Source: Limnanthes douglasii subsp. nivea (lineage: Eukaryota > Streptophyta > Magnoliopsida > Brassicales > Limnanthaceae). Taken from it: a DNA stretch of 64,000 nucleotides. The DNA lies in the NCBI GenBank assembly GCA_036936605.1, contig JAUPFV010000001.1:249920925-249984924 (forward strand). The letters are read 5' to 3'. The stretch's first letter is position 1; each line of letters begins with the position of its first letter. Positions 34,750 to 43,874 of this stretch are shown here, piece after piece. A model generated the notes under the pieces. The model made no database searches. It was not told the origin of the DNA and saw only the letters and a list, made by a program, of their open reading frames with translations. Made by a program: the position numbers and the translations under genes.

Positions 34750-35115
34750 ATAGGCTCGTAATTTTATACAGGTAGTAACTACGGATCGAATGATAATAGG
34801 TCAGATTCGGACCGAATCGATTGGACCCGTTATTTTTTAACTGAATCCGAATTTGGTATGATCCGTAGCGGGTACAATATTTTCGAATCTAAATCCGTCC
34901 CGTTTATGTCTACGGGTCAGTCTGGTTTGATCCGTAAATATTATTTTTACTATCAGGATTAGTCGAACCATTCAGATCCGATCCAGCTCAAATTTGACTT
35001 TTTTTTTAATTTAAAACAAAAATTCCAAAACATAATTATATATTTTTTTTAATTTTAAAACAGAAATTTAAAACAAAATTGTTAAAACCATAGTAAAACA
35101 CAAAATAAATTTTAA

Positions 35116-35146
<31 letters not shown>

Positions 35147-35830
35147 ATTTATGGAATTAGTTTATAAAATATATAATAATCTTTTAGCAAGTTGAAAAAC
35201 TTGACTACAAATGTTTTTTATCGCAGGTTTTAGTAATCCAGGAGGCATGCTAAGGATGGAAGGACACAAAAAGGGAGATATGGTGTTCATGAAGATGTAG
35301 AACACAAATATGAAGGAGAGAGCTGCAAGAAGATGAAGATATCAAGCTGAAGATAGGGAGTTGTAGGAAGGTGAAATTATCAAACAAAATGAAGAGCTAG
35401 CTTACTAAAATATGTAATCTCTTTCATTTGTGTTACACAAGAGCTATTAGCTCATAAAAAGAGTATCTAACACTTGTAAAATAATTCTTCAACATCAATA
35501 AGATATGCATTTTCTTGGAAAAAAAAAAGAATTAGTTTATAAAATAATAATAATTAATAAATATATTATTAATTTTAAAATAAAATAATAATTATCCGCC
35601 TATAATAAATATATATTTTCAAAATTTACTATTATTTTCTAATATGTAGTTTATATTTGAGGACCGGACCGATTGGAGAATTAAAAATCTATATCCTATC
35701 GGATCTACCTACTTATCATAATTCGTCGATATCCAACCCATTAAATTTTCGGACGGAAAAGTCCGACCGGATTTGACGGATCGGACCGGTTTGGACCGGT
35801 TTGGTCCGGCTTGAACCCAACATTACAGCC
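34750..35830. other. Unclassified repeat-like segment with GATCCG/GGACCGG-rich arms
   Basis: Both flanks (34780-34990 and 35650-35815) are dense in words such as GATCCG, GGACCGA and GACCGGTTTGG, unlike the AT-rich centre. This could be an old DNA element with related ends, but I could not align clean terminal inverted repeats. The centre holds a short (AT)n run at 35117-35141 and the poly(A) retroposon below. Confidence 0.3.
35171..35528 (+). mobile_element. Poly(A)-tailed retroposed sequence with 17-bp TSD
   Basis: The 17 bases GAATTAGTTTATAAAAT occur at 35154-35170 and again at 35529-35545. The insert between them ends in a 10-base A run (35519-35528), preceded by CAATAAGATATGC, a plausible polyadenylation signal. 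This is the signature of target-primed insertion by LINE machinery. The insert has no clear ORF; it could derive from the 3' end of an unknown transcript, or be a SINE-like or short processed copy. No A/B boxes were seen. Confidence 0.82.
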
Positions 35831-35879
35831 TCATAATTAGTCCATTGATCACCTCGGGCGAGTCACTCAAAAACTTGGG

Positions 35880-36169
35880 ACTTAACTCTCGGTCTTCTTC
35901 TTATTCTTCTTCTTCGTCATCGTCCATGGAGTCGATAAACCGAAAAATCTAGGTTTTCCCTCTGTGTCTCTGGATTCGACCAGAGAAAGAGAGGGGAAAG
36001 CCTAGATTTTCCGGTTTCTGGAGAAGATACCGAGAGTGAGATGGGGATTACTTCTTCTACTCCTGCTCTTGCTCTTCTCTTCTTACGTCGGCCTCTCTCA
36101 TTCAAATTCAAAGTCCGCTGCTCGTTGGGAAGCTAAGAAGCTACTATTGAGAGATAAAGTCCGAGATAT
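35880..36169 (+). pseudogene. 5' end of unidentified host gene (UTR, signal-peptide-like exon)
   Basis: A CT-rich 5'UTR-like stretch precedes a frame (from 36042) reading WGLLLLLLLLLLF, a strong signal-peptide core, then SSYVGLSHSNSKSAARWEAK and LLLRDKVRDM, ending at a good splice donor (AT/GTAAGC at 36169/36170). The only nearby ATG (36041) is out of frame by one base, so the exon carries a frameshift or the start lies elsewhere. The E-A-K-x-L-x-x-x-V-R-x-M pattern faintly resembles the first exon of GH47/EDEM-type mannosidases, but no further exon of that family follows. Truncated gene; identity open. Confidence 0.45.
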
Positions 36170-36795
36170 GTAAGCAATTTCGAGCTTTTTATTTATATCC
36201 GAAATCAATTTCATCAACTTTCCGATCAGTTCTGGAACAAAATGTTCATAAGCTTTATTTGTTTGATTTCCTTCTTGTATTCATCAGTGCGCCGTGTCTA
36301 ACTTCAGTTGGGAAACATTGCCAGTTTCATAAATTTAGGGCTAATTGATTTGTTCATCTCAAAGTATACGGTGTTTGGATTAGGAAAATGCAGAACAGTG
36401 CCGGCTTTATACATTTATGTGTTTCTGGCATTCCTGTATATTTATACTCTTCATTTATTGCTGGGTTCTTCTTCTACCAGGATGATAGATTAACTACATG
36501 ACTATGCTAATAACTAGTATTTGGTTTCCTGACATGTGATATTGATGCCATGGATGTCCTTTTGCAGCATGCTGAGCTATAAAGTCTTATTTTCAGCATG
36601 AAGGCTTACCAAAAGATTATGCCGAATCTGCGGCTCCCGCTTATTGAATCAGTGTCAAGGTATGCTATGTTTTATAACTGTCTATTTTGATTGTATTGGA
36701 CTGATAGGAGCTCTTTCTCTTTGGACTTCCAATAATTTAACGCTCGACATCGATGCAAGGGTAAACCTATTTGAGGTACAATAACAAAAAGGAGT
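36170..36795 (+). other. Intron-like and unidentified sequence
   Basis: A short exon-like block bounded by TTTTCAG (36597) and AAG/GTATGC (about 36660) contains MKAYQKIMPNLRLPLIESV in one frame. I do not recognise it. The rest is intron-like. Confidence 0.3.
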
Positions 36796-37657
36796 TCAAC
36801 TTCGATTATGATTTAACATTGGAGAGGCTACACTTAGGAAAGCTGGAGGTTTAATAACTTGAGAAATTGAATAATAACCTTTGTTAGTTTTAACATTGTT
36901 AACATTGTTAAATTTCTCCCGCATCTCTGTCACACCAGCTGCGATCATTGCCAACATTCCTATAATAAGGCCGATCCCCATACGTTGAAGCTCAGTCAAA
37001 CCTTTAGGATTTTTGCTGAGTGTTCCAGAAAGAGGAAGAAGGATCTGACGATATATTCTGGTACATCAATACGCTACAGATGTCGAAAGCTGACATGCTA
37101 GCGGCTGGGAGATTCAAAATCATTTTTTCCAGTCTGTGCACACATGACGTCTCCTTGTTCGGCAAAAAAAGAGGCCATTTGGGTGAACACAACCGAATAA
37201 ATAATTGCGCATAGCCAAATGGGTAGCATCTTCAACAGGCATTTTGCTTCTACTCGTGTTACTGTGCATAGTCGCCATGGATTTGGTGTTGGATCATCTA
37301 TGTCTAGGTCTTTCTCTGTTTTTGTTGCTGCCCTATCCAAGCATTCTAAGCAATCAAGGAAAAGCACCAACCAAAGAAAATAAATAGATGGTGCCCGTGC
37401 AAATGCTAACGTTATTTACCACCACTGCATTGCTTTGTCCCATCGCTCGTGTTAGAAATAGCACCAAGTTCACTCGCTAGCCCTTGATTCACTAACACAA
37501 TAAATGCACATTTCAAGCCTCCTCTGGTTCTTTTACTCTAATCCTTCGATTGAACAGAACCAGTTTTCTGTCCTTCATGTTCATTATCAATGTTCACTAC
37601 TACATCCTCAGCACTTGCTCTTATGGTGGTCTCGTGTTTTCGTTCAATCGAATCCAT
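36796..37657 (-). pseudogene. NPF7/NRT1-like nitrate-peptide transporter pseudogene, internally deleted
   Basis: A Met start at 37657 opens an acidic N-terminus (AEDVVVNIDNEHEGQKTGSV), then a stop, then RGGLKCAFIVLVNQGLASE, which matches TM1 of the NPF7 group (V-N-Q-G-L-A). NNVSICTGTIYLFSLVGAF follows, matching TM2. The text then jumps to the C-terminal third: ECLDRAATKTEKDLD, NPWRLCTVTRVEAKCLLKML, PIWLCAIIYSVVFTQMASFF, PAASMSAFDICSV and KGLTELQRMGIGLIIGMLAM. So the middle of a 12-TM, roughly 590-residue transporter is gone (junction near 37350), a frameshift lies near 37100, and the last TMs are missing. When intact, NPF7 members (NRT1.5/1.8 type) move nitrate at the plasma membrane with protons or potassium. 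Not functional here. Confidence 0.85.
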
Positions 37658-39284
37658 GCTAGCATATATGATCTGACCAGTGCTGCAATAACCTTATTCC
37701 AAACTTGACTGCAGAGTATGTGACAGGCTCCGGTGAAGGAGAAGGACATATGTTGTCGAAGAAAATTGGCCAGAAAAGTAAATCCAAATCCGTAGAACTG
37801 TTTTCTCATTTATGGTTGAAAAATAGGTGTGAAAGGCTGATCTAAGACTTGGTTTCTGTTTCAGATTAAAACCAATCTCATAACACAACACTGAAGAAGA
37901 ATAGATCTTATTTATTTATTTAATAGAACTTACTATAAACCCTAAAAAAATAGTTGTGATATGTATCTTTTAATCAATACATCAATTTAAAATCAAATAT
38001 AACCAGTTTCATTTTTAATTAGCATCTCTAAAATAAGATTCTTTCCGAGATTGTACTTTGCCTGAAAAACAATCTAAAATCTCAAAATTAATTGTCTTTC
38101 GAATTTTTCTATATCCAGACATTAATAATAAGGTGGTGTTATAAAAATATATACTACTCGTATTTATAGTTTCGGAGAAATTATTTTTAGATAAAGATAA
38201 ATATATAAATTCAAATTACAATATAAAAAGTAACAAATTTATTTATTTTTTAAATATTTTAAACTTTCTATATACAAACTTATAACATTTGAGATTTGTT
38301 TATTTTCGAATAACCCATCTCCAACTATTAGTTTAGAGGTTGGTGATTTTGAATCCGTGAACTTTTTCTTTCGTTAACCCATACAAAAATTGGGTTTTTA
38401 AATATTCTTGATCGGTAGTTTGTAAAGTAGATTATCGTTTTCTCGTATTCGAAATATATTTTAGATCCATATAACAGTCGATTTTGGTTATTGAATGAGG
38501 TCGTAAGGGAAACGAAATATTCAGAGTTTTGTATCGTACTTTACCACGATAATAGCGTAGAAAAAAATGTTATTTGTGAAACTTAGTATATATACGCTGC
38601 AAAACATATTATTATTTAAATTTGATGTAGTTTCGCATGTCGCTGTAGACATTTTTCGTATTTCATGTTTTTCAAAACTTAAGATACTTTAGATGTAAAA
38701 CTAGGAGTCGTATTTGAATTGTCAATCCTAGGTAATATATGTCCTTTGGAGTTTGTATAGTTTAACTGCGAAATCTAGATAACGCATTACTTGCAAAATT
38801 TGTAATATATAAATTTCAAATTATAGATCAGGTCGATGAATCATATACTAGACGGGTAAAACAAAGGAAGCTATATATTTTATACAACAAAGATACGTAG
38901 ACTACACCAATCCTCATATAGACATAAGATCATCTCATATTCAATTCAAAGATACAAGTGCTTCGACTCCTTATTCGGGCACTGAAATAACTACATAAAA
39001 GGGTCTATGGCACTCTCTCAAACTCAGATACCATGGTTATTTCCAAGTTTCGAAAAACATGTGGCCTACAAAATATGGACAGACGAGATAATTGTAAAGC
39101 TAAATTTTATATTGGGAGACATATTATATTATACTTCTGAAGCATATTATCATATATGTTAAACTTGCTAATTTTATTTTTATTTTAAATAATTTTTATT
39201 TTATTTATATCGTAGAATACCACCTTACAACTATACGCTCATTATACCAGGTTGAGATCATGTAGTCATGTACATCATAAGAGA
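37658..39284. other. AT-rich region without recognisable gene
   Basis: Apart from short random frames near 37694-37891, nothing recognisable. Confidence 0.5.
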
Positions 39285-40490
39285 CTATAGGCCTGCTTGG
39301 CCACAACACCCTTTGAGAATGTTTTCGAACATTTGACTAATTTTATTATGAACGCTCCCATTATTGAGGTGTTTATGCAGAGTTGCCATCCAAAGACCAT
39401 TCATTTAAAATTTGATGAAACAACTATCATGTTAGATGTTATGAACACTATTATGAGGTTGAGGATCACTAGTAATATTATAAATGTTTAAGACAATATC
39501 CTCAAAATAGCGTTTCATCATGCCGTTAGCAATATGTTGGGTATAGATTACGAATAATTATATAATGTTATTAGAAACTGCAATGGTGTTGAAATCAATT
39601 TGAATTATCTCAGTATGATGTTTGACAGCCTTGGATAACACAACACCAAGCTCAGCCTTACCCAACATTATAGATACGACACGAACGTATTTGTTATACT
39701 TGTTTGGATGTACTATTTTTTAGGACAAAATAAACTAGTAAGTATCATTTAAGTATGTGCTCCTCCTTGAAGAAATTGATGATATGGAATCGTACGGATG
39801 TGAGGTTTGCGTAGTGGCGTATATTTACCATTATTTGGATAGAAATTTTGAATACAAAACAAGGACAATGTACGGTTTTATATCTATGTTAGATACATGA
39901 ATCATCGACCATTTTTTTATTTTCCATCATATTATATGCTCATATTGTACTCGGTAGAGGCCATCCATAGTAAGCTAAGATATGTGTCGCATCAATGTGT
40001 ACTCTAGGTCCAGAATGAGCTAGAGGATTCAGCTGAGCCATGCCAACGATTTTAACATAAGTTGGACTACATACAACCGATAAGAATTATATAAGCAAAA
40101 TAAGAGCTCTTCTGGAGAGAAAACATAGTGTTATGCACATGTAAAATTATAGGGTATCTTGTTATGAAATATAGACTTATTTTTCAAAATATACTTCTAG
40201 GTTATATTTCAACCATATGTAGTCATCTGCAACGTTGTTCCTTTTCAGGCCATAACATGTTTCTATGGAAATATAGTTGTATTGAATTCCGTGCATGGAT
40301 ATTATCCTAAATTAGTTATTTTCCCATTCTGAACCATACAAGACAATTTGACGCTTGATGGAAGAGATAAAATCCTAAAACATAAAAGGAAGTCAAAGAC
40401 CGTTACGTACGAGTGGATCAATATAATTTGGAAATTACAACACTTGTTTATTTTGCACGAGGAGCATATGAGATCTTTAGTCTTTGAGGG
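39285..40490 (+). pseudogene. Plant mobile domain (PMD/MAIN-like) pseudogene
   Basis: The open part at 39297-39491 reads IIEVFMQSCHPKTIHLKFDE then TTIMLDVMNTIMRLRI, matching the PMD signature W-R-P-E-T-H-T-F-H-x-x-x-G-E-x-T-V-T-L-x-D-V-x-x-L-L-x-L. Further on, LLEEIDDMESYGCEVCVVAY and a following IYHYLDRNFEYKTRTMYGF match the later A-W-G-x-A-x-L-A-x-L-Y-R segment. Stops and frameshifts separate the blocks. PMD proteins are either host MAIN/MAIL genes (silencing and meristem maintenance) or are carried by transposons. The right side is cut by the LTR element at 40527. Host copy and TE copy cannot be told apart here. Confidence 0.62.
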
Positions 40491-40526
40491 GGTAGTTTGA
40501 TGTAATTCTAATTATGCTTAGTGGAG

Positions 40527-40981
40527 TGATGTACCGAAGACTGCGGACATACTGGTTTCTAGCTCGGATATCAGAACTAGGCGAAATTGGTGCTTAAATT
40601 GAACGTCTCAACGAGCCCAACAACTATCAAAAGTGTGACTATGTCATGAAATTCAGACTTCAAATTCTACTGTTTAGGGTCCGAAAATCCTATTTTTGAT
40701 ATTTTATTTTACTTTATATTAAAATAAATATTTCAATTAGTAAATCAAATCTGATTGAATTCGGATAATATTTGATTTTTATTTTTAATATCATTATTGT
40801 ATTTTTTTAGATTTTTTATTAGGGTTTTGGATGTCTCATATATAAAGCATCTTATACCCTGTTTTGCCCTTAGACTTTGATGAATAAAATTTTGAGATTA
40901 TTTATCTGAGTCTCCTTTATTCTAACCTAGGGTTAGGGTTTTATCGTGGTTTCTTTTTTCGAATCTTCTGCCATGCTATCA
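40527..40981 (+). mobile_element. 5' LTR
   Basis: Begins TGATGTACCGAAGAC and ends GCTATCA. TATATAAA at 40839-40846 and AATAAA at 40883-40888 give promoter and polyadenylation signals about 40 bp apart. Same length as the right LTR. Confidence 0.95.
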
Positions 40982-40998
40982 GTTGGTATCAGAGACCA
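40982..40998 (+). promoter_or_regulatory. primer binding site (tRNA-iMet type)
   Basis: TTGGTATCAGAGACC immediately follows the LTR; TGGTATCAGAG is the common initiator-methionine tRNA complement used by plant LTR elements. Confidence 0.9.
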
Positions 40999-41109
40999 GC
41001 AATTCCTGCTACGCAGATACAAGAATCATGTTCCGGGTACCTCTTGATTTGATGAGTAGAATAGAGAACGACGTCTTTCAGTCTACCGTGGCACATATGG
41101 AGAAAATTT

Positions 41110-41575
41110 TTGCAAGTTTGTAATCGATTCAGATAGTTATGAGAATCTGATTTCAGAAGAGGCTGTTCAGAAACTGGCGTTGAAGACTGAAGCTCTTCCA
41201 TACCCGTACATACTGTCAGGTCTCATAAAGTACATTGAGGTAACCCTTTCGAAACGCTGTCATATTGCATTTTCCGTTGGTAATTACAAAGATACAACAT
41301 GGTGTGACATAATTCCCATATACTTTTGTCATCTAGTTTTAAGACCGACATGAACTTTTAAGAGGAATTCTACTTATGATGGTAGAATGAATCGATACAG
41401 TTTTCTGAAAGATGGATGTAAGTTGATATTGGTGCCATCTAGAGTAATGTCTCCAAAACCACCACTAGTTAAGGAGGTTCATGCTCATACTGCATCAGCT
41501 ACCGATCTTAGTTTTGACGCTCAAACTGTATCTGAGCCGTGTTTGACAGGCCAGTCTATGATAAAAATATTTTAG
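41110..41575 (+). pseudogene. gypsy-type aspartic protease fragment
   Basis: The frame reads DSDSYENLISEEAVQKLALK, then EALPYPYILSGLIKYIEVTL and SKRCHIAFSVGNYKDTTWCD, and after a shift NRYSFLKDGCKLILVPS. This follows the plant gypsy protease pattern (D-S-G-S-x-E-N-x-x-S, C-x-x-x-F-S-I-G, W-C-D-V), with the catalytic triad Gly changed to Asp. It is the only retroviral coding trace in the element and indicates a gypsy origin. Confidence 0.7.
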
Positions 41576-41684
41576 AAGATGTATCTGGGCCGGTATTTGA
41601 CAAACCAGTCTACAGTGAGTATGATGATGACTGGGATGATAAAGATCTAATTAATATTAAGGAGAAACTTGTAGATTGAGATAT

Positions 41685-41755
41685 TGTCTCAGGCTTCAGT
41701 ACACCAGACTACATCGCTTCCGAAGTTCTATTAAAGAAAGATTGCAAAGTAGCAG
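41685..41755 (+). pseudogene. Possible AGC/NDR kinase fragment inside the LTR element
   Basis: The frame reads [16 protein letters not shown], close to the G-T-P-D-Y-I-A-P-E-V-L-L-K-K activation-segment motif of NDR-type AGC kinases. The match is only about 14 residues, with Pro changed to Ser, and no further kinase motif follows, so chance similarity is possible. Confidence 0.35.
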
Positions 41756-42018
41756 GTTTTATTGTAAGGATGCATCTTCCAGGTATTTTATGTTATATAA
41801 AATTAAACCTTTGATTTGGTTTTTTGTGGATACATGTTGTCGTATTGGAAAATTAAAAGATGATATTTTTGTGTTTGAGATTATGAATAGATTGATAGAC
41901 GAAAAGAATAGTGTTTTAATGGATAAAAGATTAACTTTTGTAATAGAACGTGGAGGAGTTTTAGGTGATGGTTGGGGAAATAAAAGAAAGAATAAAAATT
42001 TAAAAATAGAAGATTGCA

Positions 42019-42162
42019 GTGTTTTGAATATGCTACCAGAAATATACTCTGAAGAACTTGAGAAGCCATCTACTATTCAACAAAGAGGAATTGCTCCTTT
42101 TTTCAAGGGTCTTGATGTGATACAACAAGCACAGTCTGGAACTGGAAAGGCAATAAATTTTC
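42019..42162 (+). pseudogene. Captured eIF4A fragment (Q motif and Walker A)
   Basis: Residues [20 protein letters not shown] then [15 protein letters not shown] match plant eIF4[34 protein letters not shown], nearly continuously. The region covers the Q motif and motif I; the Thr after the P-loop Lys is Ala. It is preceded by a TTGCAG that could be a splice acceptor, so intron sequence may have been taken along. It lies in a 141-codon open frame (41790-42215). eIF4A is the DEAD-box helicase of translation initiation; this piece alone cannot act as one. Confidence 0.9.
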
Positions 42163-42205
42163 CATGCGCAAGGGTGTTGTTGTGCTTAGTAAATGGGTTT
42201 ATGAA

Positions 42206-42375
42206 GCTGACATAGAACAAGTGGGTGAAATATATCTCGTTACTGCTAATCACAGTAATGCCGAAGATATGGTAAAGATGGACAAAGCTGGGGAACTACT
42301 TATTAACAAGAGCGGTAACATTGACATTATCACCTCTCACACACTTATGCTAGTACCATTTGCAATCGGAGGTAA
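42206..42375 (+). pseudogene. Captured 2,3-BPG-independent phosphoglycerate mutase fragment
   Basis: Residues [20 protein letters not shown] then DMVKMDKAGELLINKSGNID and IITSHTLMLVPFAIGG match the metal-binding C-terminal part of plant iPGAM (I-E-Q-V-G-G-I-Y-L-V-T-A-D-H-G-N-A-E-D-M, then T-S-H-T-L-x-P-V-P-x-A-I-G-G). The metal-ligand Asp of T-A-D-H-G-N is Asn here and the Gly is Ser, so catalysis would be lost. It lies in an open frame 42164-42457, a different frame from the eIF4A piece. The end at GGAG/GTAAAA could mark an exon boundary of the donor gene. Confidence 0.9.
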
Positions 42376-42440
42376 AAGCGTCAATATTTTTGCAATTCTG
42401 TCAATCTATCAATGTTTTGAATCTGAAGTCGAATTCTTCC

Positions 42441-42454
42441 AAACCGGGGAAGGA
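42441..42454 (+). promoter_or_regulatory. polypurine tract
   Basis: AAACCGGGGAAGGA directly abuts the TGATGTAGCG start of the right LTR. Confidence 0.88.
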
Positions 42455-42909
42455 TGATGTAGCGAAGACAACGGACAGACTGGTTTCTTGCTTGAATATC
42501 AAAACTAGGCGAAGTTGATACTCAAATTGAACGTCTAGACGAGCCCAACAACTGTCAAAATTGTGACTATGTCACAAAATTCAGACTTCAAATTCTACTG
42601 TTTTGGATCCGAAAAGCCTATTTTACTGTTTTTTATATTTTATTTTAAAAATCAATATTTTAATTAGTGAATCAAATCTGATTGCATTCAGATTATATTT
42701 GATTTTTATTTTTAATATAATTATTGTATTTTTTTAGAATATTTTTAGGGTTTTGGATGTCTCATATATAAAGCATCTTATACCCTATTTTGCCGTCAGA
42801 CTTTGATGAATAAAATTTTGAGATTATTTTTCTAAGTCTCCTTTATTCTCTAACCTAGGGTTATGATTTTATTGTTGTTTCTTTCTTCGAACCTTCCGCC
42901 ACACTATCA
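42455..42909 (+). mobile_element. 3' LTR
   Basis: Aligned end to end with the left LTR, same 455-bp length, same TATATAAAGC and GATGAATAAAAT signals, ends CACTATCA before TSD TGGAG. Confidence 0.95.
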
Positions 42910-42914
42910 TGGAG

Positions 42915-43874
42915 ACACAAAATGGGTTGGTGGAAGTTGTAATCACTAAACTCATAGATATTGACTTGTCCGTCTATGATTTATATTAACTGTCAAGACT
43001 TCCATGAAAATTATGATGAACTGTATGCCATTTGTCTTTCAACATTGTGGCATTTTAGACAATCATTGGTATACTACATTTTGTTGTTATATTTTTTGTT
43101 TTATTTTTTTATATTATGGCTACAATATATTTTATATTAGGTACTCATCGTTATCATTTGTACTTCGATATAATCATTTACAAAACCTATAGTTTATGTA
43201 ACAATTGTGATGCTATAAAACATATAGTAAACTATTACATGCGAAATATCTTTATATAATATCTTGCCACAATTTAACCAAAATAAACTTCTAAATATTA
43301 TAATATTTGCGAAATACATATATAAAACACATGCCTTTAAATTTTTCTCACTTCCTTTTTTTTATTCGTGAAAATCGTTTCCCTTGTAACTATACCGTCT
43401 TATCCCGACTTTAAATACAACCCTAAGTCCAAAATGTGACCTAGATCTAAAACAGTTATTCATGTTTTGAAATCAACATTGAATATAGTTATATGAGAAT
43501 TATGGTTGCCCTAGTTCAAAGCACTATGATGCATAGTTCATGGTTGGTTAATTTTAATATGATACTCAATTGCATCATATAAGATGTTTGGAATTTTATT
43601 TAAATTTTTTGAAGTATTACTAACTCAATTGTATCATATAAAAAATAATATTAATTATATGTTAGTTTAATATGTTTGTATGTAAGACTTGTTACTTTCA
43701 AACCCAATACACTTTTACATGCGGAACCCCAATGTTTATATATGTACAATATAGGAATAATTTATTACGAAACCTGTGAATGTTTGTTTACAAAACCTAA
43801 GAATGTATGCTTGACCTAAGAGTGCGGCCTACCTTTGTACATAACCTGGGTAGTAAGCAGCTCGTGTCAATATA
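42915..43874. other. AT-rich region without recognisable gene
   Basis: Short hydrophobic frame at 43004-43192 without family features. No clear continuation of the PMD pseudogene was found to the right of the LTR insertion. Confidence 0.45.

Larger units (their letters stand above)
40527..42909 (+). mobile_element. Non-autonomous LTR retrotransposon carrying host gene fragments
   Basis: A 2383-bp element with two 455-bp LTRs (40527-40981 and 42455-42909) that both start TGATGTA and end CTATCA. It is flanked by the 5-bp target-site duplication TGGAG (40522-40526 and 42910-42914). A PBS follows the left LTR and a polypurine tract precedes the right one. The 1.47-kb interior encodes only a gypsy-protease-like fragment, no RT or integrase, plus stretches of eIF4A and phosphoglycerate mutase and possibly a kinase piece. 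The LTRs differ at many positions (roughly 85-90% identical by eye), so the insertion is not recent. It must have been mobilised by enzymes of another element, probably a Ty3/gypsy chromovirus-like relative. Confidence 0.95.

Noticed and set aside
34780..35815. MITE with terminal inverted repeats
   Set aside because: Both arms are rich in GATCCG/GGACCGG words, but I could not align them as clean inverted repeats or find a TSD.
37020..37387. Plus-strand ORFs
   Set aside because: Shadows of the NPF7-like pseudogene, whose reverse frames carry the conserved motifs.
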